The translations under genes were made by a program, and so were the position numbers. Positions 16,895-25,371 of a DNA stretch of 64,000 nucleotides are shown here, piece by piece. Positions within the stretch are counted from its first letter, which is position 1. Every line of letters starts with the position of its first letter. The stretch is from Chloroflexota bacterium (GTDB lineage: Bacteria; Chloroflexota; FW602-bin22; JACPRP01), in contig JACQUC010000114.1 of NCBI GenBank assembly GCA_016210495.1, forward strand, positions 1 to 64,000, given 5' to 3'. The notes beneath the pieces are model-generated. The model did not search any database. It saw only the letters and a list, made by a program, of their open reading frames with translations, and had not been told where the DNA came from.

Positions 16895-16994
16895 GTTGGT
16901 TTCCGCTGCAAGACACATCTTCGTAGGGGCGGACGTCCCTGTCCGCCCAGGGGTGGGGCAGGGGCGTCGCCGCCTTTTTGCACCAGCAACTAGG
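16895..16994. repeat. GTAGGGGC-type repeat filling the gap between convergent genes
   Basis: Core CGTAGGGGCGGAC-GTCCCT-GTCCGCCC then AGGGGTGGGGC at 16922-16960. On the reverse strand the right end reads TAGTTGCTGGTGCAAAAA, a version of the family terminal repeat. The element occupies essentially the whole gap between the nadE and NUDIX stop codons. Confidence 0.65.
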
Positions 16995-17504
16995 CTAGTC
17001 TTGCCCCAAGTCTTCGAGGCACGCTGCGTCACAGGTGCAGCGCGCTATTATTTCGCGATCGTGCTCGAAGGCCAAGTCGGGCAGTTCCTGAAGGTGAAAC
17101 ATCCCGACGGCCTGAACTTCTGCTCTCGCGTGGGGCGTCCCGCCGACGATAGAGCCCGCGTAGACTACCAGTACCACTGGATACTCCTGACTGGAATAGA
17201 CCCCGACAAGTCGATCTAGGCAGATGTCAACGCCTGTTTCCTCTTTGACCTCACGCACGGCGGCTTCCTCCACCGTTTCTCCGAGATCGACGTACCCCGA
17301 GGGGAAGCTCCACAACCCTCTTTGGGGCGCGACGTCTCGCCTGTTCAGCAGCACCTTCCCGTTGTCGATGACGACCACGGCAGCGGCCAACTTGGGGCTC
17401 TGATAAAAGATGAAGCCGCAATCCTGGCACACCGGTCGGGCTTTGTACTCGACGAGGCGTTCGCACAGGCTGCCGCCGCACCTGGGGCAAAAGCTATACT
17501 GCAA
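16995..17504 (-). CDS. NUDIX hydrolase with N-terminal zinc ribbon
   Basis: 169 residues. Cys6/Cys9 and Cys26/Cys29 form a zinc ribbon, followed by the NUDIX fold. The NUDIX box GYVDLGETVEEAAVREVKEETGVD starts at residue 70 and matches GX5EX7REUXEEXGU exactly. Such proteins cleave a nucleoside diphosphate linked to another moiety. The ribbon plus NUDIX layout is seen in NADH pyrophosphatase-related enzymes, and nadE next door is consistent with NAD turnover. The NudC-specific downstream motif is not seen, so the substrate stays open. Confidence 0.9.
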   Translation of the reverse strand: MQYSFCPRCGGSLCERLVEYKARPVCQDCGFIFYQSPKLAAAVVVIDNGKVLLNRRDVAPQRGLWSFPSGYVDLGETVEEAAVREVKEETGVDICLDRLVGVYSSQEYPVVLVVYAGSIVGGTPHARAEVQAVGMFHLQELPDLAFEHDREIIARCTCDAACLEDLGQD

Positions 17505-17549
17505 AGTTGATTACCCGCAAACCGTGATCTCGGGCCTTGCAGCCCGAGA

Positions 17550-17744
17550 CTATTCTACCACAATATGTGAACCGGCGAAAACCGTATGAGGCGATCGTCC
17601 TGTCCCCTCTCCCTCTGGGTGAGGGTTAGGGTTATGCTTCGTGCCCAGCACATCCCCAGTGCCCGCGAAAGCGACCGCGCCAAAGAACAGGGTTAGCGCA
17701 GTCAGAAACGCCGTGCCCAGAAATACCTTTGCCGCCGTTCCCAT
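17550..17744 (-). CDS. Small secreted protein with a repeat-derived C-terminus (64 aa)
   Basis: ATG at 17744 is preceded by AGAGGTGA, a good Shine-Dalgarno. Residues 1-27 form a clear signal peptide (KVFLGTAFLTALTLFFGAVAFA). The rest, beginning GTGDVLGTKHNPN, is translated through the family C repeat at 17603-17632. The original C-terminus therefore seems to have been replaced by repeat insertion. No family recognised. It may be a decaying gene or a short secreted peptide. Confidence 0.45.
   Translation of the reverse strand: MGTAAKVFLGTAFLTALTLFFGAVAFAGTGDVLGTKHNPNPHPEGEGTGRSPHTVFAGSHIVVE
17603..17632. repeat. CTCCCTnTGGGnnAGGGT repeat (family C, copy 2)
   Basis: CCCCTCTCCCTCTGGGTGAG followed by GGTTAGGG, matching the element at 2731-2764. 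It lies inside the reading frame of the small secreted protein. Confidence 0.55.
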
Positions 17745-17989
17745 CGATAGTCACCTCTCTTGTTCGTTTGGTGTTGGTTAGCAGTGAAAACCCGAATATA
17801 TAACGAAGCGGCGGTCTGCCAGATACGGTGGTACGGGAGAGGCTTTGGCTGGCCCTGAAGTACTATTGGCATAACATTCCTTTAGGCTAACGGACTCTGT
17901 TTTTTACCCAGATGTAAGCCTGTCACGTTATATTTAGGGCCGGCAGCACACACTGTCAAAGCTTTTGCACACATCGGGGCGGTCAGTTT

Positions 17990-18781
17990 ATGTCGACGTT
18001 CATTTGTGACCTGGGAGGATTGGTCGACCACAGGGAACTGCTAGTCGAGTGGACAAAGCGCGACATCAGGGCACGGTACAAACAATCGGTCCTGGGCATC
18101 GCCTGGGCGATCGCTCAACCGCTCTCGATGGTGCTGATCTTCACAGTGGTCTTTTCGTACTTTGTGCGCGTTCCAACGGACGGTTTGCCATATCCGGTTT
18201 TCGCGTTCGCCGCACTCTTGCCCTGGACATTCTTCTCGAATGCGATCTCGTTTGCCGCGACCAGCCTCACCAACAATCTGAACCTGGTGACCAAGATATA
18301 CTTCCCCAGGGAGATTCTGCCTGTTTCCGCGGTGATTGCGAGCATGATAGATTTTTCGGTCGGCGCGATAGCCCTCTTGGCCCTATTCGTCTTCTACCGC
18401 ACGCCACTAGGACCTACAGCGCTGTGGTTTCCAATTGTGCTTACTTTCCAGATCGGTCTGACACTCGGCATAGCTCTCATCGTGGCCGCGGCCAACGTCT
18501 TCTACCGGGACGTACGGTTTGTCGTCCCTCTCGCCACGATGCTCTGGATGTACGCCACGCCCGTCATCTATCCGGTCAGTATTGTGCCGGAAGGATACCG
18601 CTCAATCTACTTGCTAAATCCGATGGCCGGCTTTGTAGACGCCTACCGCAACGTCCTTTTGAAACAGCAATGGCCCGATCTGGGCTCTCTGGCAAGCGCC
18701 GCGGCCACTTCGTTGTTCATACTGGCGATTGGTTACGCCTTCTTCAAACACGTGGAGCTTGACTTCGCGGATGTCATATAA
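17990..18781 (+). CDS. wzm: Polysaccharide ABC exporter, permease subunit (Wzm-like)
   Basis: ABC-2 type membrane component that moves an undecaprenyl-linked glycan across the inner membrane. 263 residues, about six transmembrane segments. The N-terminal amphipathic motif WTKRDIRARYKQSVLGIAWA is diagnostic for Wzm/TagG/KpsM permeases, followed by QPLSMVLIFTVVFS and FPREILPVSAVIAS. First gene of the glycan locus. Its ATPase (20112-21452) is separated from it by a radical SAM gene, which is unusual because the two are normally adjacent. Confidence 0.93.
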   Translation: MSTFICDLGGLVDHRELLVEWTKRDIRARYKQSVLGIAWAIAQPLSMVLIFTVVFSYFVRVPTDGLPYPVFAFAALLPWTFFSNAISFAATSLTNNLNLVTKIYFPREILPVSAVIASMIDFSVGAIALLALFVFYRTPLGPTALWFPIVLTFQIGLTLGIALIVAAANVFYRDVRFVVPLATMLWMYATPVIYPVSIVPEGYRSIYLLNPMAGFVDAYRNVLLKQQWPDLGSLASAAATSLFILAIGYAFFKHVELDFADVI

Positions 18782-18796
18782 GGGGAGCCGCGCAAG

Positions 18797-19969
18797 ATGA
18801 CTAACGGCGATCCGGTGCACCAACAAGTCCCGCCCCGGCGCAGTCGAACAATCGGGATCAGAGGACGGATTGCGGACCTCATCTCCCGTCGGCGTTACCA
18901 CCTACCGTTGGGCTACTCCCTGCCTCCGACGTTCGTTTTCCTGCACATGACCTGGAAGTGCAATCTACGCTGCAAAATGTGCCCTTACTGGGGTGACATT
19001 GGAGCCCGAAAGGACATGTCTGCCCAACAGTTGCGCCACGAGTTCACCAGAGACGAGTTGCTGAACATAGTGAAGCAGTTAGCAACATTCAGGCCAACCG
19101 TGTGCTTGTACGGTGGGGAGCCTTTGTTGCACCAGGATGTGCCTGACGTCCTGGCAGTCCTGGCGGAACGCAGCGTTCCTACACAGATCATCACGAATGG
19201 CGTGTTTCTGGAAAAACATGCCGAAGCCATTGTACAAAACCGTGTCGAACAAGTTGGTCTGTCCATCGACGGCCCGGGGGTTGTTCACGATGAGATCCGC
19301 GGCGTCCCAGGGACATTCAAACGCCTTCAAGCAGGAGTACGGCTGATCGGAGAGATCAAGCGTCAATCGGGCTCTTCGGCACCACGCCTGGTCGTTAATC
19401 TGACGCTCCACGACCTCAACGTTGGTCGTCTCGAAGAGATGGTCGAGGTGGCCTCGGATCTTGAGGTGGACAAACTACGCATAAACCACCAGTGGTTCAC
19501 CACGGAAGAGAGCTACCTGGAGCACCTGGAGTTTTCGCGGCGCGTTCTGGGGAGCGAGTGCACGACGTGGCAGTCTTACGTTCGACAGTTGCCAGTCGTG
19601 AACCTGGATGGCTTCCAGGAGACGATGACCCGCCTGCGCAAATCAGCCGGACAGAATGGCATCGAGCTCGTAGAATTCCCACGCTTCGATCCGGAGGAGT
19701 TGCACGATTTCTACTCGCAGCGGGAGTTCAGGCCGCGGTCGCAGCGGCATCGCTGCTCGGAGCCGTGGTACAAAGGGGTCATAATGCCGGACGGCGCGGT
19801 GTGGATGTGCCTTGATTTGAGCTACGAGTTGGGTAACGTTCTGGAGACTCCTTTTCTCGACGTGTGGAACAGCGCTAAAGCACGTTACTATCGCAGCCAG
19901 CTACACGATCTTGGACCTTTCCCAGTCTGCTGGCGCTGCTGTGGGCTCTACAGGTCTTTGCCAACCTAG
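18797..19969 (+). CDS. Radical SAM protein with C-terminal SPASM-like cysteines
   Basis: 390 residues. The [4Fe-4S] cluster motif is CNLRCKMC (Cys55, 59, 62). It is followed by the GGEPLLHQD block for SAM binding and, at the C-terminus, HRCSEPWY, MPDGAVWMC and CWRCC, which look like an auxiliary-cluster (SPASM/twitch) region. Family members modify peptides, sugars or lipids by radical chemistry. GGGGAG precedes the ATG. It lies between the Wzm and Wzt exporter genes, so it probably acts on the exported glycan or its carrier. Confidence 0.88.
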   Translation: MTNGDPVHQQVPPRRSRTIGIRGRIADLISRRRYHLPLGYSLPPTFVFLHMTWKCNLRCKMCPYWGDIGARKDMSAQQLRHEFTRDELLNIVKQLATFRPTVCLYGGEPLLHQDVPDVLAVLAERSVPTQIITNGVFLEKHAEAIVQNRVEQVGLSIDGPGVVHDEIRGVPGTFKRLQAGVRLIGEIKRQSGSSAPRLVVNLTLHDLNVGRLEEMVEVASDLEVDKLRINHQWFTTEESYLEHLEFSRRVLGSECTTWQSYVRQLPVVNLDGFQETMTRLRKSAGQNGIELVEFPRFDPEELHDFYSQREFRPRSQRHRCSEPWYKGVIMPDGAVWMCLDLSYELGNVLETPFLDVWNSAKARYYRSQLHDLGPFPVCWRCCGLYRSLPT

Positions 19970-20001
19970 TGCATGATCAGGCAACAGTTGCGGCGACGTC
20001 T

Positions 20002-20030
20002 CGTAGGGGCAACCCTGCGTGGTTGCCCTG
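20002..20030. repeat. GTAGGGGC-type hairpin inside the 5-prime region of wzt
   Basis: CGTAGGGGCAACC-CTGCGT-GGTTGCCCT. The same arms as in the copy at 53686, different from those at 16922 or 49190. It shows that the upstream in-frame extension of wzt is not ancestral coding sequence. Confidence 0.7.
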
Positions 20031-20111
20031 CCGCTGCCAGGCTCACGAAGTCGTTATTCGAGGATGCTCTCTGCGAGCGCACTAGCACAACTTCAAGCGA
20101 GGCGTCAGCGA

Positions 20112-21452
20112 ATGAGTACGGGTCTCGGCTCACCGGCGATCAGATTGGAAAGGGTTTCCAAGAGATACTCGCCCCGCTACGGGCAAGGCCAGATTTTTCA
20201 ATCGGTCCTGGGCGGTCTCGCAAACAGGCTGCGGCGTGTGCCGGCGGCTCCACCCACCCACCGTGATTTCTGGGCACTCAAGGATTTGAGTCTGACCGTG
20301 GAAAAAGGCGAATCGCTTGGCATCGTGGGCCCAAACGGTGCGGGAAAAAGCACGATCCTGAAACTGTTGTCCAATATTACCCGGCCATCGACAGGCACCG
20401 TTCTCGTGAACGGAAAAGTCACGGCACTGATCGAGGTCGGAGCAGGATTCCATCCGGAGCTGACGGGCCGCGAGAACATCTATCTGAACGGCATCATACG
20501 CGGCCTCGCCCGTGCAGAGATACAACGCAAGTTCGATAGCATCGTGGAATTCAGCGAGCTGGAGGAGTTCATCGACGTGCCCGTGAAACGCTACTCGTCG
20601 GGTATGTATATGCGACTCGGTTTTGCCGTCGCAGCACACGCGGAGCCGGACATCCTCTTGATCGACGAGATACTCGCCGTCGGAGATCTTGGTTTTCACC
20701 GCAAGTGTCTCGAGCGGACACAGCAGTTGCGACGAGACAAGAAGACGATCGTCTTTGTCTCCCACAACATGGAGGCGATCAGGGCCGTTTGCGACCGAGC
20801 CATACTCCTCCAGCACGGCGTGGTGACCGAGAGCGGAGAGCCGGAGCGCGTGCTGACAGCCTATCGGGACTGCATGTTGCGCCAGCAGGAAGAAAGGCTA
20901 CGCGGGGCAGTCAAGGGCAGAGCACCGGGAACGGGCGGGAGGCACTCCAAAGCGGACGTCGAGATTCTCGTCGTCCGTCTGCTTGACGACGATGGGGTGG
21001 AGCGCACGGCTTTCCAGACGGGCCAGAACCTCATCGTGCAGGTAGACTTCGTCGCGCACACGCCGGTCAAAGATCCGTCGTTCGCCGTGCAGGTTCACGC
21101 CGCCGACGGCACCTACTGCCACTGGCCCAACACCCATTTCGACGGGATCAGAACAGGGCTGATCTCGGGTGAGAGGCAGTTTGAGCTGGAGTTCGTCAAC
21201 CTCCGTCTGTTGCCAAATACGTACAGCTTAACGGTCGAGGTCCTCGAGAGCGCTTGTATTGTGGCATACGACCAACGTAACGCGGTCTTTCGTGTGGAAG
21301 CTCCATTGCTGGACGAAGGGACGTTCTATCTGGATCACAGATGGCGCCTGTGGGATGGAGTGGCGCCGAGCAATACGATCAGCCCAATGGTAGCTCCGCG
21401 TGTCGGTCTCAAACAGGGTAGACGAACTGCTACAGAAAGGACACTAAGTTGA
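20112..21452 (+). CDS. wzt: Polysaccharide ABC exporter, ATPase with C-terminal carbohydrate-binding domain (Wzt-like)
   Basis: 446 residues from the ATG at 20112 (GAGG upstream; the earlier in-frame start at 20019 would translate a repeat). Walker A GPNGAGKST is at about 73-81, signature YSSGM, Walker B ILLIDEILAVGD and the switch His in VSHNMEA. Residues beyond about 260 form a separate beta-rich domain like the Wzt C-terminal domain, which recognises the terminal modification of the finished glycan. This implies that export depends on a capped chain end; the nearby methyltransferases are candidates for the cap. Confidence 0.93.
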   Translation: MSTGLGSPAIRLERVSKRYSPRYGQGQIFQSVLGGLANRLRRVPAAPPTHRDFWALKDLSLTVEKGESLGIVGPNGAGKSTILKLLSNITRPSTGTVLVNGKVTALIEVGAGFHPELTGRENIYLNGIIRGLARAEIQRKFDSIVEFSELEEFIDVPVKRYSSGMYMRLGFAVAAHAEPDILLIDEILAVGDLGFHRKCLERTQQLRRDKKTIVFVSHNMEAIRAVCDRAILLQHGVVTESGEPERVLTAYRDCMLRQQEERLRGAVKGRAPGTGGRHSKADVEILVVRLLDDDGVERTAFQTGQNLIVQVDFVAHTPVKDPSFAVQVHAADGTYCHWPNTHFDGIRTGLISGERQFELEFVNLRLLPNTYSLTVEVLESACIVAYDQRNAVFRVEAPLLDEGTFYLDHRWRLWDGVAPSNTISPMVAPRVGLKQGRRTATERTLS

Positions 21453-22789
21453 CACGCATTGTGCTGACGCGAGAACAACTCAGTCGTTTGAAATGTCCAT
21501 TTACGGGCGGTGAGCTCGCACTGGAACAAGGTGTGGGGAGGGATGCGCGAGGGCCCTGGGAATACGCGGTGCTGAGGTCGGAAGCCGGGCGGTTTCCAGT
21601 AGTGGCCGGCATACCGGTGCTTACGCTGGACATCTCTGCGGCGACGGTCGTCAAGCTATTGGACGAGGCTCACACGGCGGAGGCGCTATTGCGCCTGCTC
21701 TCTCTGCAACCGGTCCACAATTCCTTCCAAAGAAAGCTGGCCCGTCTTCTCCCCTTACAAAGATGGCGTGCGACTGTGCAAGCACACCTTGATAGAGTGG
21801 ATAGAGAGAGGCAGATCGAGGCGTCGAAGGAACTGCTCCAGGAGAGCACGACCTTCTGCAAGTTGGCGAGCAAGGCGCTGTGGCCAGAGAACGCACACTG
21901 TAAACGCCTACGCTTTTCTGACCCAACCTATCTGCCGGCCTACACGCTGGCCCAGGCTGCCGCGGACCACGCCCAGCGCTGCGGAGGGCGAGTCGTGGAT
22001 ATCGGCTGCGGCGCTGGCCACGTTGCGCGCGTCCTGGCCAATTGCCTTGGGCCTGAGCGCGTCGTTGGCGTCGACTGCTCGTTTCTTTCTCTCTACCTTG
22101 CCAAACGATTCATCGTGCAGGATTCACTGCTGGTGTGCTGTGACGCCCAGCAGGGGTTGCCATTCAGGTCGCAGGAATTCTCAGCGGTCTTCAGCTCAGA
22201 CGCCCTGCACTACATGCCGGCAAAGCGCGTGGTAATCGCCGAGATGCGACGGGTTCTCACCGAATCTGGTCTACTGGTGTTGGCCCACTTACACAATGCC
22301 CTGGAGCCGAACGTTTCCGCCGGGTCACCCCTGACGCCCGCCGGCTACCGCCGGCTTCTCGACGGCTGCAACACGGTGCTTGCCAGTGAAGCCGACATCC
22401 TCGAGGCGCAATTGGCCGGGGAAAGGGGCCTGGACGTACGCAACACGCCGGCAGACAACGCCCGAGCTCTGTTCAGCATGAGCGGCGCTGTTCCCACACT
22501 AATACCCGTTCGCTATCCAAACGAGCCGCGCGATGACGAAGAAGGCAACTGGCAAATCAACCCCATCTTCGAGATCGAGCCAAACGGCGACCACGTCATC
22601 GCTCGGCGCAGGTTTCCGTCACACCAGTACGAGACTGAGTTCGCCGACGCAGTCCGCTATCTGCCTGAGTCTGTCACAGTACCCAGAAGCCTGTTTCGGC
22701 AGCTCCCCCTCAGCCGATTGCACGATACCCTTGCCCGTCAGCTAGCGCAGCAATTCGTGCTGCTGAACCTGCCGGAGAGCTACGTGTAA
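21449..22789 (+). CDS. SAM-dependent methyltransferase with Trm112-like N-terminal segment
   Basis: 446 residues. TTG start overlapping the wzt stop by four bases, with AAGGA upstream. Residues 1-60 (RLKCPFTGGELAL ... GRFPVVAGIPVL) resemble a Trm112/UPF0434-like fold that has lost most zinc cysteines. The Rossmann methyltransferase core starts at VVDIGCGAGHVARVL (about 188), with VGVDCSF and a VFSSDALHY motif IV region. A C-terminal extension of about 130 residues is of unknown role. Coupled to the exporter, it may add the methyl cap read by the Wzt domain. The last 10 bases overlap the convergent radical SAM gene. Confidence 0.82.
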   Translation: MTRIVLTREQLSRLKCPFTGGELALEQGVGRDARGPWEYAVLRSEAGRFPVVAGIPVLTLDISAATVVKLLDEAHTAEALLRLLSLQPVHNSFQRKLARLLPLQRWRATVQAHLDRVDRERQIEASKELLQESTTFCKLASKALWPENAHCKRLRFSDPTYLPAYTLAQAAADHAQRCGGRVVDIGCGAGHVARVLANCLGPERVVGVDCSFLSLYLAKRFIVQDSLLVCCDAQQGLPFRSQEFSAVFSSDALHYMPAKRVVIAEMRRVLTESGLLVLAHLHNALEPNVSAGSPLTPAGYRRLLDGCNTVLASEADILEAQLAGERGLDVRNTPADNARALFSMSGAVPTLIPVRYPNEPRDDEEGNWQINPIFEIEPNGDHVIARRRFPSHQYETEFADAVRYLPESVTVPRSLFRQLPLSRLHDTLARQLAQQFVLLNLPESYV

Positions 22790-24219
22790 CAAATCCGCAT
22801 GGCCCACTCCATGATCCGTCCCAACCGTCGAAGGTGCTTTCCCAGAAGCACCGTGTCATTCCGGTAGAGCAATCGCAGCACGGTGTACAGGGCGTACCTC
22901 AGAAGGCTGTGCTGCTTGAGGGCCAGCTCTCGTTGAAGCTCGACAAAAGCCTGATACCCTTTCGCGAGACCCTCCGCCGAGAGGCTCGGCGTGCTCAGCA
23001 AGCTGGTGTCCCCGTAGTAGCTGGGCAGCCCATCGTTCGCAGGTTTGAAATAACCTTTGGCCACCGCGAGATCGTGCAGCCGGGTCATCGGGTACGGATA
23101 GAAAACCGAGAACTGGAGCGAAGCTGGCGAGAGCCGACGGTTCAGGGCGATCGTTTGTTGAATCATCTCCAGGTTCTCATCCGGAAGTCCTAACATGTTG
23201 CACGTGTAGGTTTGCAAATGATGTTTCTTGAACAGGCCAAAAGCCCTGGTGATACTCGCATCGCTGATCTTGCGCGACAGCAGCTCCTCGCGAATTCGTT
23301 CGTTGCCTGACTCGACCCCGATCCGTACGCCTTTGCAGCCGGCTCCGGCCAACGCACGCACTACGTTCTCTTCAAGAATGCGCTCGACACGCGCGTTTAT
23401 CCAGAACGGCGTGTCGAAGGAAGCACGGTAGGCACGACAAAATTCCAGAGTCCACCTGTGGTCCAATGTGAAGACGTCGTCCTGGAAATTCAAGGTGTGG
23501 TAGGTGTAGGTGCGGCTGAGGTGGTCAATTTCCGCCAGCAGGTTTGGCACGGTCCGAAACCTCACGTACTTACCCTTACCACGGAAGGTCTGCTTGAGGG
23601 AGGGATTGCAGCAATAGGAGCAGTCGTAAGGACATCCTCGCCCAGCCATTATGTCAAGCCAACCGTCGTTCGCTTTCAAAATGTCAGAGAGCCCGAACAG
23701 CTCACGGTCGGCAAACGGTAACTGATCCAGGTCCTGAATGAGCGGGCGTAAAGGGTTACGGATGATCGTGCCATCGCGTTTGAGCCAGAGGTTAGCTATC
23801 TGCACAGGCCTTTGACCTGCCTGGAGAGACTCGGCCAGTTCGAGCAACGGGTACTCGCCCTCGCCTACGCACACGGTGTCTATCCCAGGCTCGGCAATTA
23901 CGGTCTCTGGAACCAGGGTAGGATGAACACCCCCGCATATGGTGTGGATCTCGGGCGCCGCCTCTTTCAGCCACGATGCCCAGGCTCGAACGTAGCTGAA
24001 TTGATTAGTCGTGGAGGAGAAGCCGACCAGATCCGCGTGGTTGCCCAGCACCTCGGCTAGAAATCGCTCCTTGGTTGGCTCTTGCTGCGCGTACACCAGG
24101 GAAGTGTGATGACCTTTCTCCTTGAGTACGCTCGAGAGATAGCCAATGCCGTGATAGAATTTCTTGGCGCCGTAGCGATGCGCTCCCTCGACATCCGGAT
24201 AGACGAAGCACACTCTCAC
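22780..24219 (-). CDS. B12-binding-domain radical SAM protein
   Basis: About 479 residues from a GTG at 24219 with GGGGG five bases upstream; a longer in-frame extension to 24330 lacks a ribosome binding site and does not look like protein. N-terminal cobalamin-binding-type Rossmann region (VCFVYPDVEGAHRYGAKKF ... VGFSSTTNQF ... TICGGVHPT), then the radical SAM cluster motif CPYDCSYC in AGRGCPYDCSYCC. A C-terminal HemN/SPASM-free tail follows. Such class B enzymes methylate unactivated carbons or rearrange lipids and sugars. It is the only minus-strand gene of this part of the locus. Confidence 0.88.
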   Translation of the reverse strand: MRVCFVYPDVEGAHRYGAKKFYHGIGYLSSVLKEKGHHTSLVYAQQEPTKERFLAEVLGNHADLVGFSSTTNQFSYVRAWASWLKEAAPEIHTICGGVHPTLVPETVIAEPGIDTVCVGEGEYPLLELAESLQAGQRPVQIANLWLKRDGTIIRNPLRPLIQDLDQLPFADRELFGLSDILKANDGWLDIMAGRGCPYDCSYCCNPSLKQTFRGKGKYVRFRTVPNLLAEIDHLSRTYTYHTLNFQDDVFTLDHRWTLEFCRAYRASFDTPFWINARVERILEENVVRALAGAGCKGVRIGVESGNERIREELLSRKISDASITRAFGLFKKHHLQTYTCNMLGLPDENLEMIQQTIALNRRLSPASLQFSVFYPYPMTRLHDLAVAKGYFKPANDGLPSYYGDTSLLSTPSLSAEGLAKGYQAFVELQRELALKQHSLLRYALYTVLRLLYRNDTVLLGKHLRRLGRIMEWAMRICYT

Positions 24220-24397
24220 GATAAATCCCCCTGACAGCAGCCCTCGTCGGGCTCGATTGGAAGCAGGCTGCGCGTCCCAAAGACAGCATACCACGGCGCG
24301 CAAACTCCGGATAAATACGCTACGCCCCAAAGCTTAATGAAATTTAAGAATCGGGTGACAGATTGCTGCGCGTTAATCAAAATAGTCCAAAAACGCC

Positions 24398-24427
24398 TTG
24401 ACACGACTCTTCAACAAATGTTATAAT
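24398..24427 (+). promoter_or_regulatory. Near-perfect promoter of the structured RNA
   Basis: TTGACA (24398-24403), 18-base spacer, TATAAT (24422-24427) with TG one base before it (extended minus-10). The strongest promoter in the window. Confidence 0.8.
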
Positions 24428-24433
24428 GTTTTG

Positions 24434-24582
24434 CGACCAGAGGGCCTAACGGTGGCCAAATGAATAGGGTGCGGTTCCGCGCAAGAGCGCACAGGAGATA
24501 AGGCATCTATGTGGCTGAACCGCAATTAGACGATGTAAAGCGGCGGGGTTGTCGGGCACGATCGATCCCCCGCTTTTCTTTT
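24434..24582 (+). ncRNA. Candidate small structured RNA (about 150 nt) with tiny open reading frame
   Basis: Bounded by a consensus promoter and an intrinsic terminator. GCGGTTC (24471-24477) pairs with GAACCGC (24517-24523). Inside this stem lie a GCGC-AAGA-GCGC hairpin and the Shine-Dalgarno AGGAG (24493). An alternative stem GTGCG (24469-24473)/CGCAC (24488-24492) excludes the first, so two states are possible. The RNA contains a six-codon frame, MWLNRN, at 24509-24529 with AGGAG 11 bases before it. It matches no RNA family I can recall (not 6S, SRP, tmRNA or a known riboswitch). It could be a small regulatory RNA or an attenuated leader of the response-regulator operon. Confidence 0.55.
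24538..24582 (+). terminator. Intrinsic terminator after the structured RNA
   Basis: AAGCGG (24538-24543), one-base bulge, GGGG, paired with CCC and CCGCTT ending at 24575, followed by TTTTCTTTT. It is located 59 bases before the response-regulator ATG. Confidence 0.7.
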
Positions 24583-24640
24583 GTCAGTTGGCTTCTGGCT
24601 CCAGATGCCGTTGTAGCGCGATTGGATTGGGGCAAGGGAT

Positions 24641-25348
24641 ATGTCAATTGATCGTCTTGAGAACTACATCAACATTGTCGTCGTAGACGACGAGACACTA
24701 AGCCGACGGCTGATTGGCTTCATACTTTCGGAAGAGGGCTTCAACGTTCTAACGGCCAATGGCGCGCCAGGAGTCAAGGCCGCGCTGGCCCGGTACGACG
24801 TCTCTCTCATCATCGTAAACCCCGTTCAACCGTCTTTGTTGACCAACGGATTCGTCCGCCAGGTGCAGGAGCAGTGCGAAGTGCCCATCTTGTTCATCGT
24901 GACGAAGGAGATGCTGGGCACGATGATCGAGCGAGGGCTTACCGAGGAATACCTCTTGAGACCGTTCCAATTCGCCGAGTTGTTGGCCCGCATCAAGATA
25001 ATCCTTCGGCGGTCGGGCCGCCTCGATGGCGCCTCAGAGAGGTTAGTCGTGCGGGCGGCCGGGCTCAAGCTGGATATCCTCGACCTCATCCTGACCCTGC
25101 CCAACAAGAAGAAAGTATATCTCTCGCCGACGGAGATGAAGGTTCTGCGATGCCTGATGTCCCAGCCAGGCCACGTGGTCTCTCCGGAATGGATTTCCGA
25201 AAGCGTTTGGGGATCTGGAGTCTGCGAGAGCAGCCATATCCGCGTGTGCATAAGCCGTGTGCGACGAAAACTGGGACAGAACAACGGGAAGACGGTCTGC
25301 ATTGAGGCCGTACGCGGTGACGGCTACAGGCTTACCGTCGGCGTGTAA
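24641..25348 (+). CDS. OmpR-type response regulator with a degenerate receiver
   Basis: 235 residues. The receiver has the acidic pair Asp16-Asp17 and Thr88, but the phosphoacceptor Asp is Asn60 (LIIVNPVQP) and the usual Lys is Arg107 (LLRPF). It therefore cannot be phosphorylated in the normal way. The C-terminal winged helix is intact (LSPTEMKVLRCLM ... VCISRVRRKL ... RGDGYRL). Such pseudo-receivers regulate by protein contact, ligand binding or constitutive dimerisation. It sits just after the structured RNA and terminator, so read-through may control it. The neighbouring canonical regulator (26575) is a paralogue. Confidence 0.9.
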   Translation: MSIDRLENYINIVVVDDETLSRRLIGFILSEEGFNVLTANGAPGVKAALARYDVSLIIVNPVQPSLLTNGFVRQVQEQCEVPILFIVTKEMLGTMIERGLTEEYLLRPFQFAELLARIKIILRRSGRLDGASERLVVRAAGLKLDILDLILTLPNKKKVYLSPTEMKVLRCLMSQPGHVVSPEWISESVWGSGVCESSHIRVCISRVRRKLGQNNGKTVCIEAVRGDGYRLTVGV

Positions 25349-25371
25349 ATTGAAGAAATGTAGCACTTGCA

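Noticed and set aside
24434..24582. Cyclic-di-GMP or other known riboswitch
   Set aside because: Considered because of the GGDEF genes downstream, but the conserved core of the c-di-GMP-I class and other remembered consensus elements are missing; kept as an unclassified RNA.
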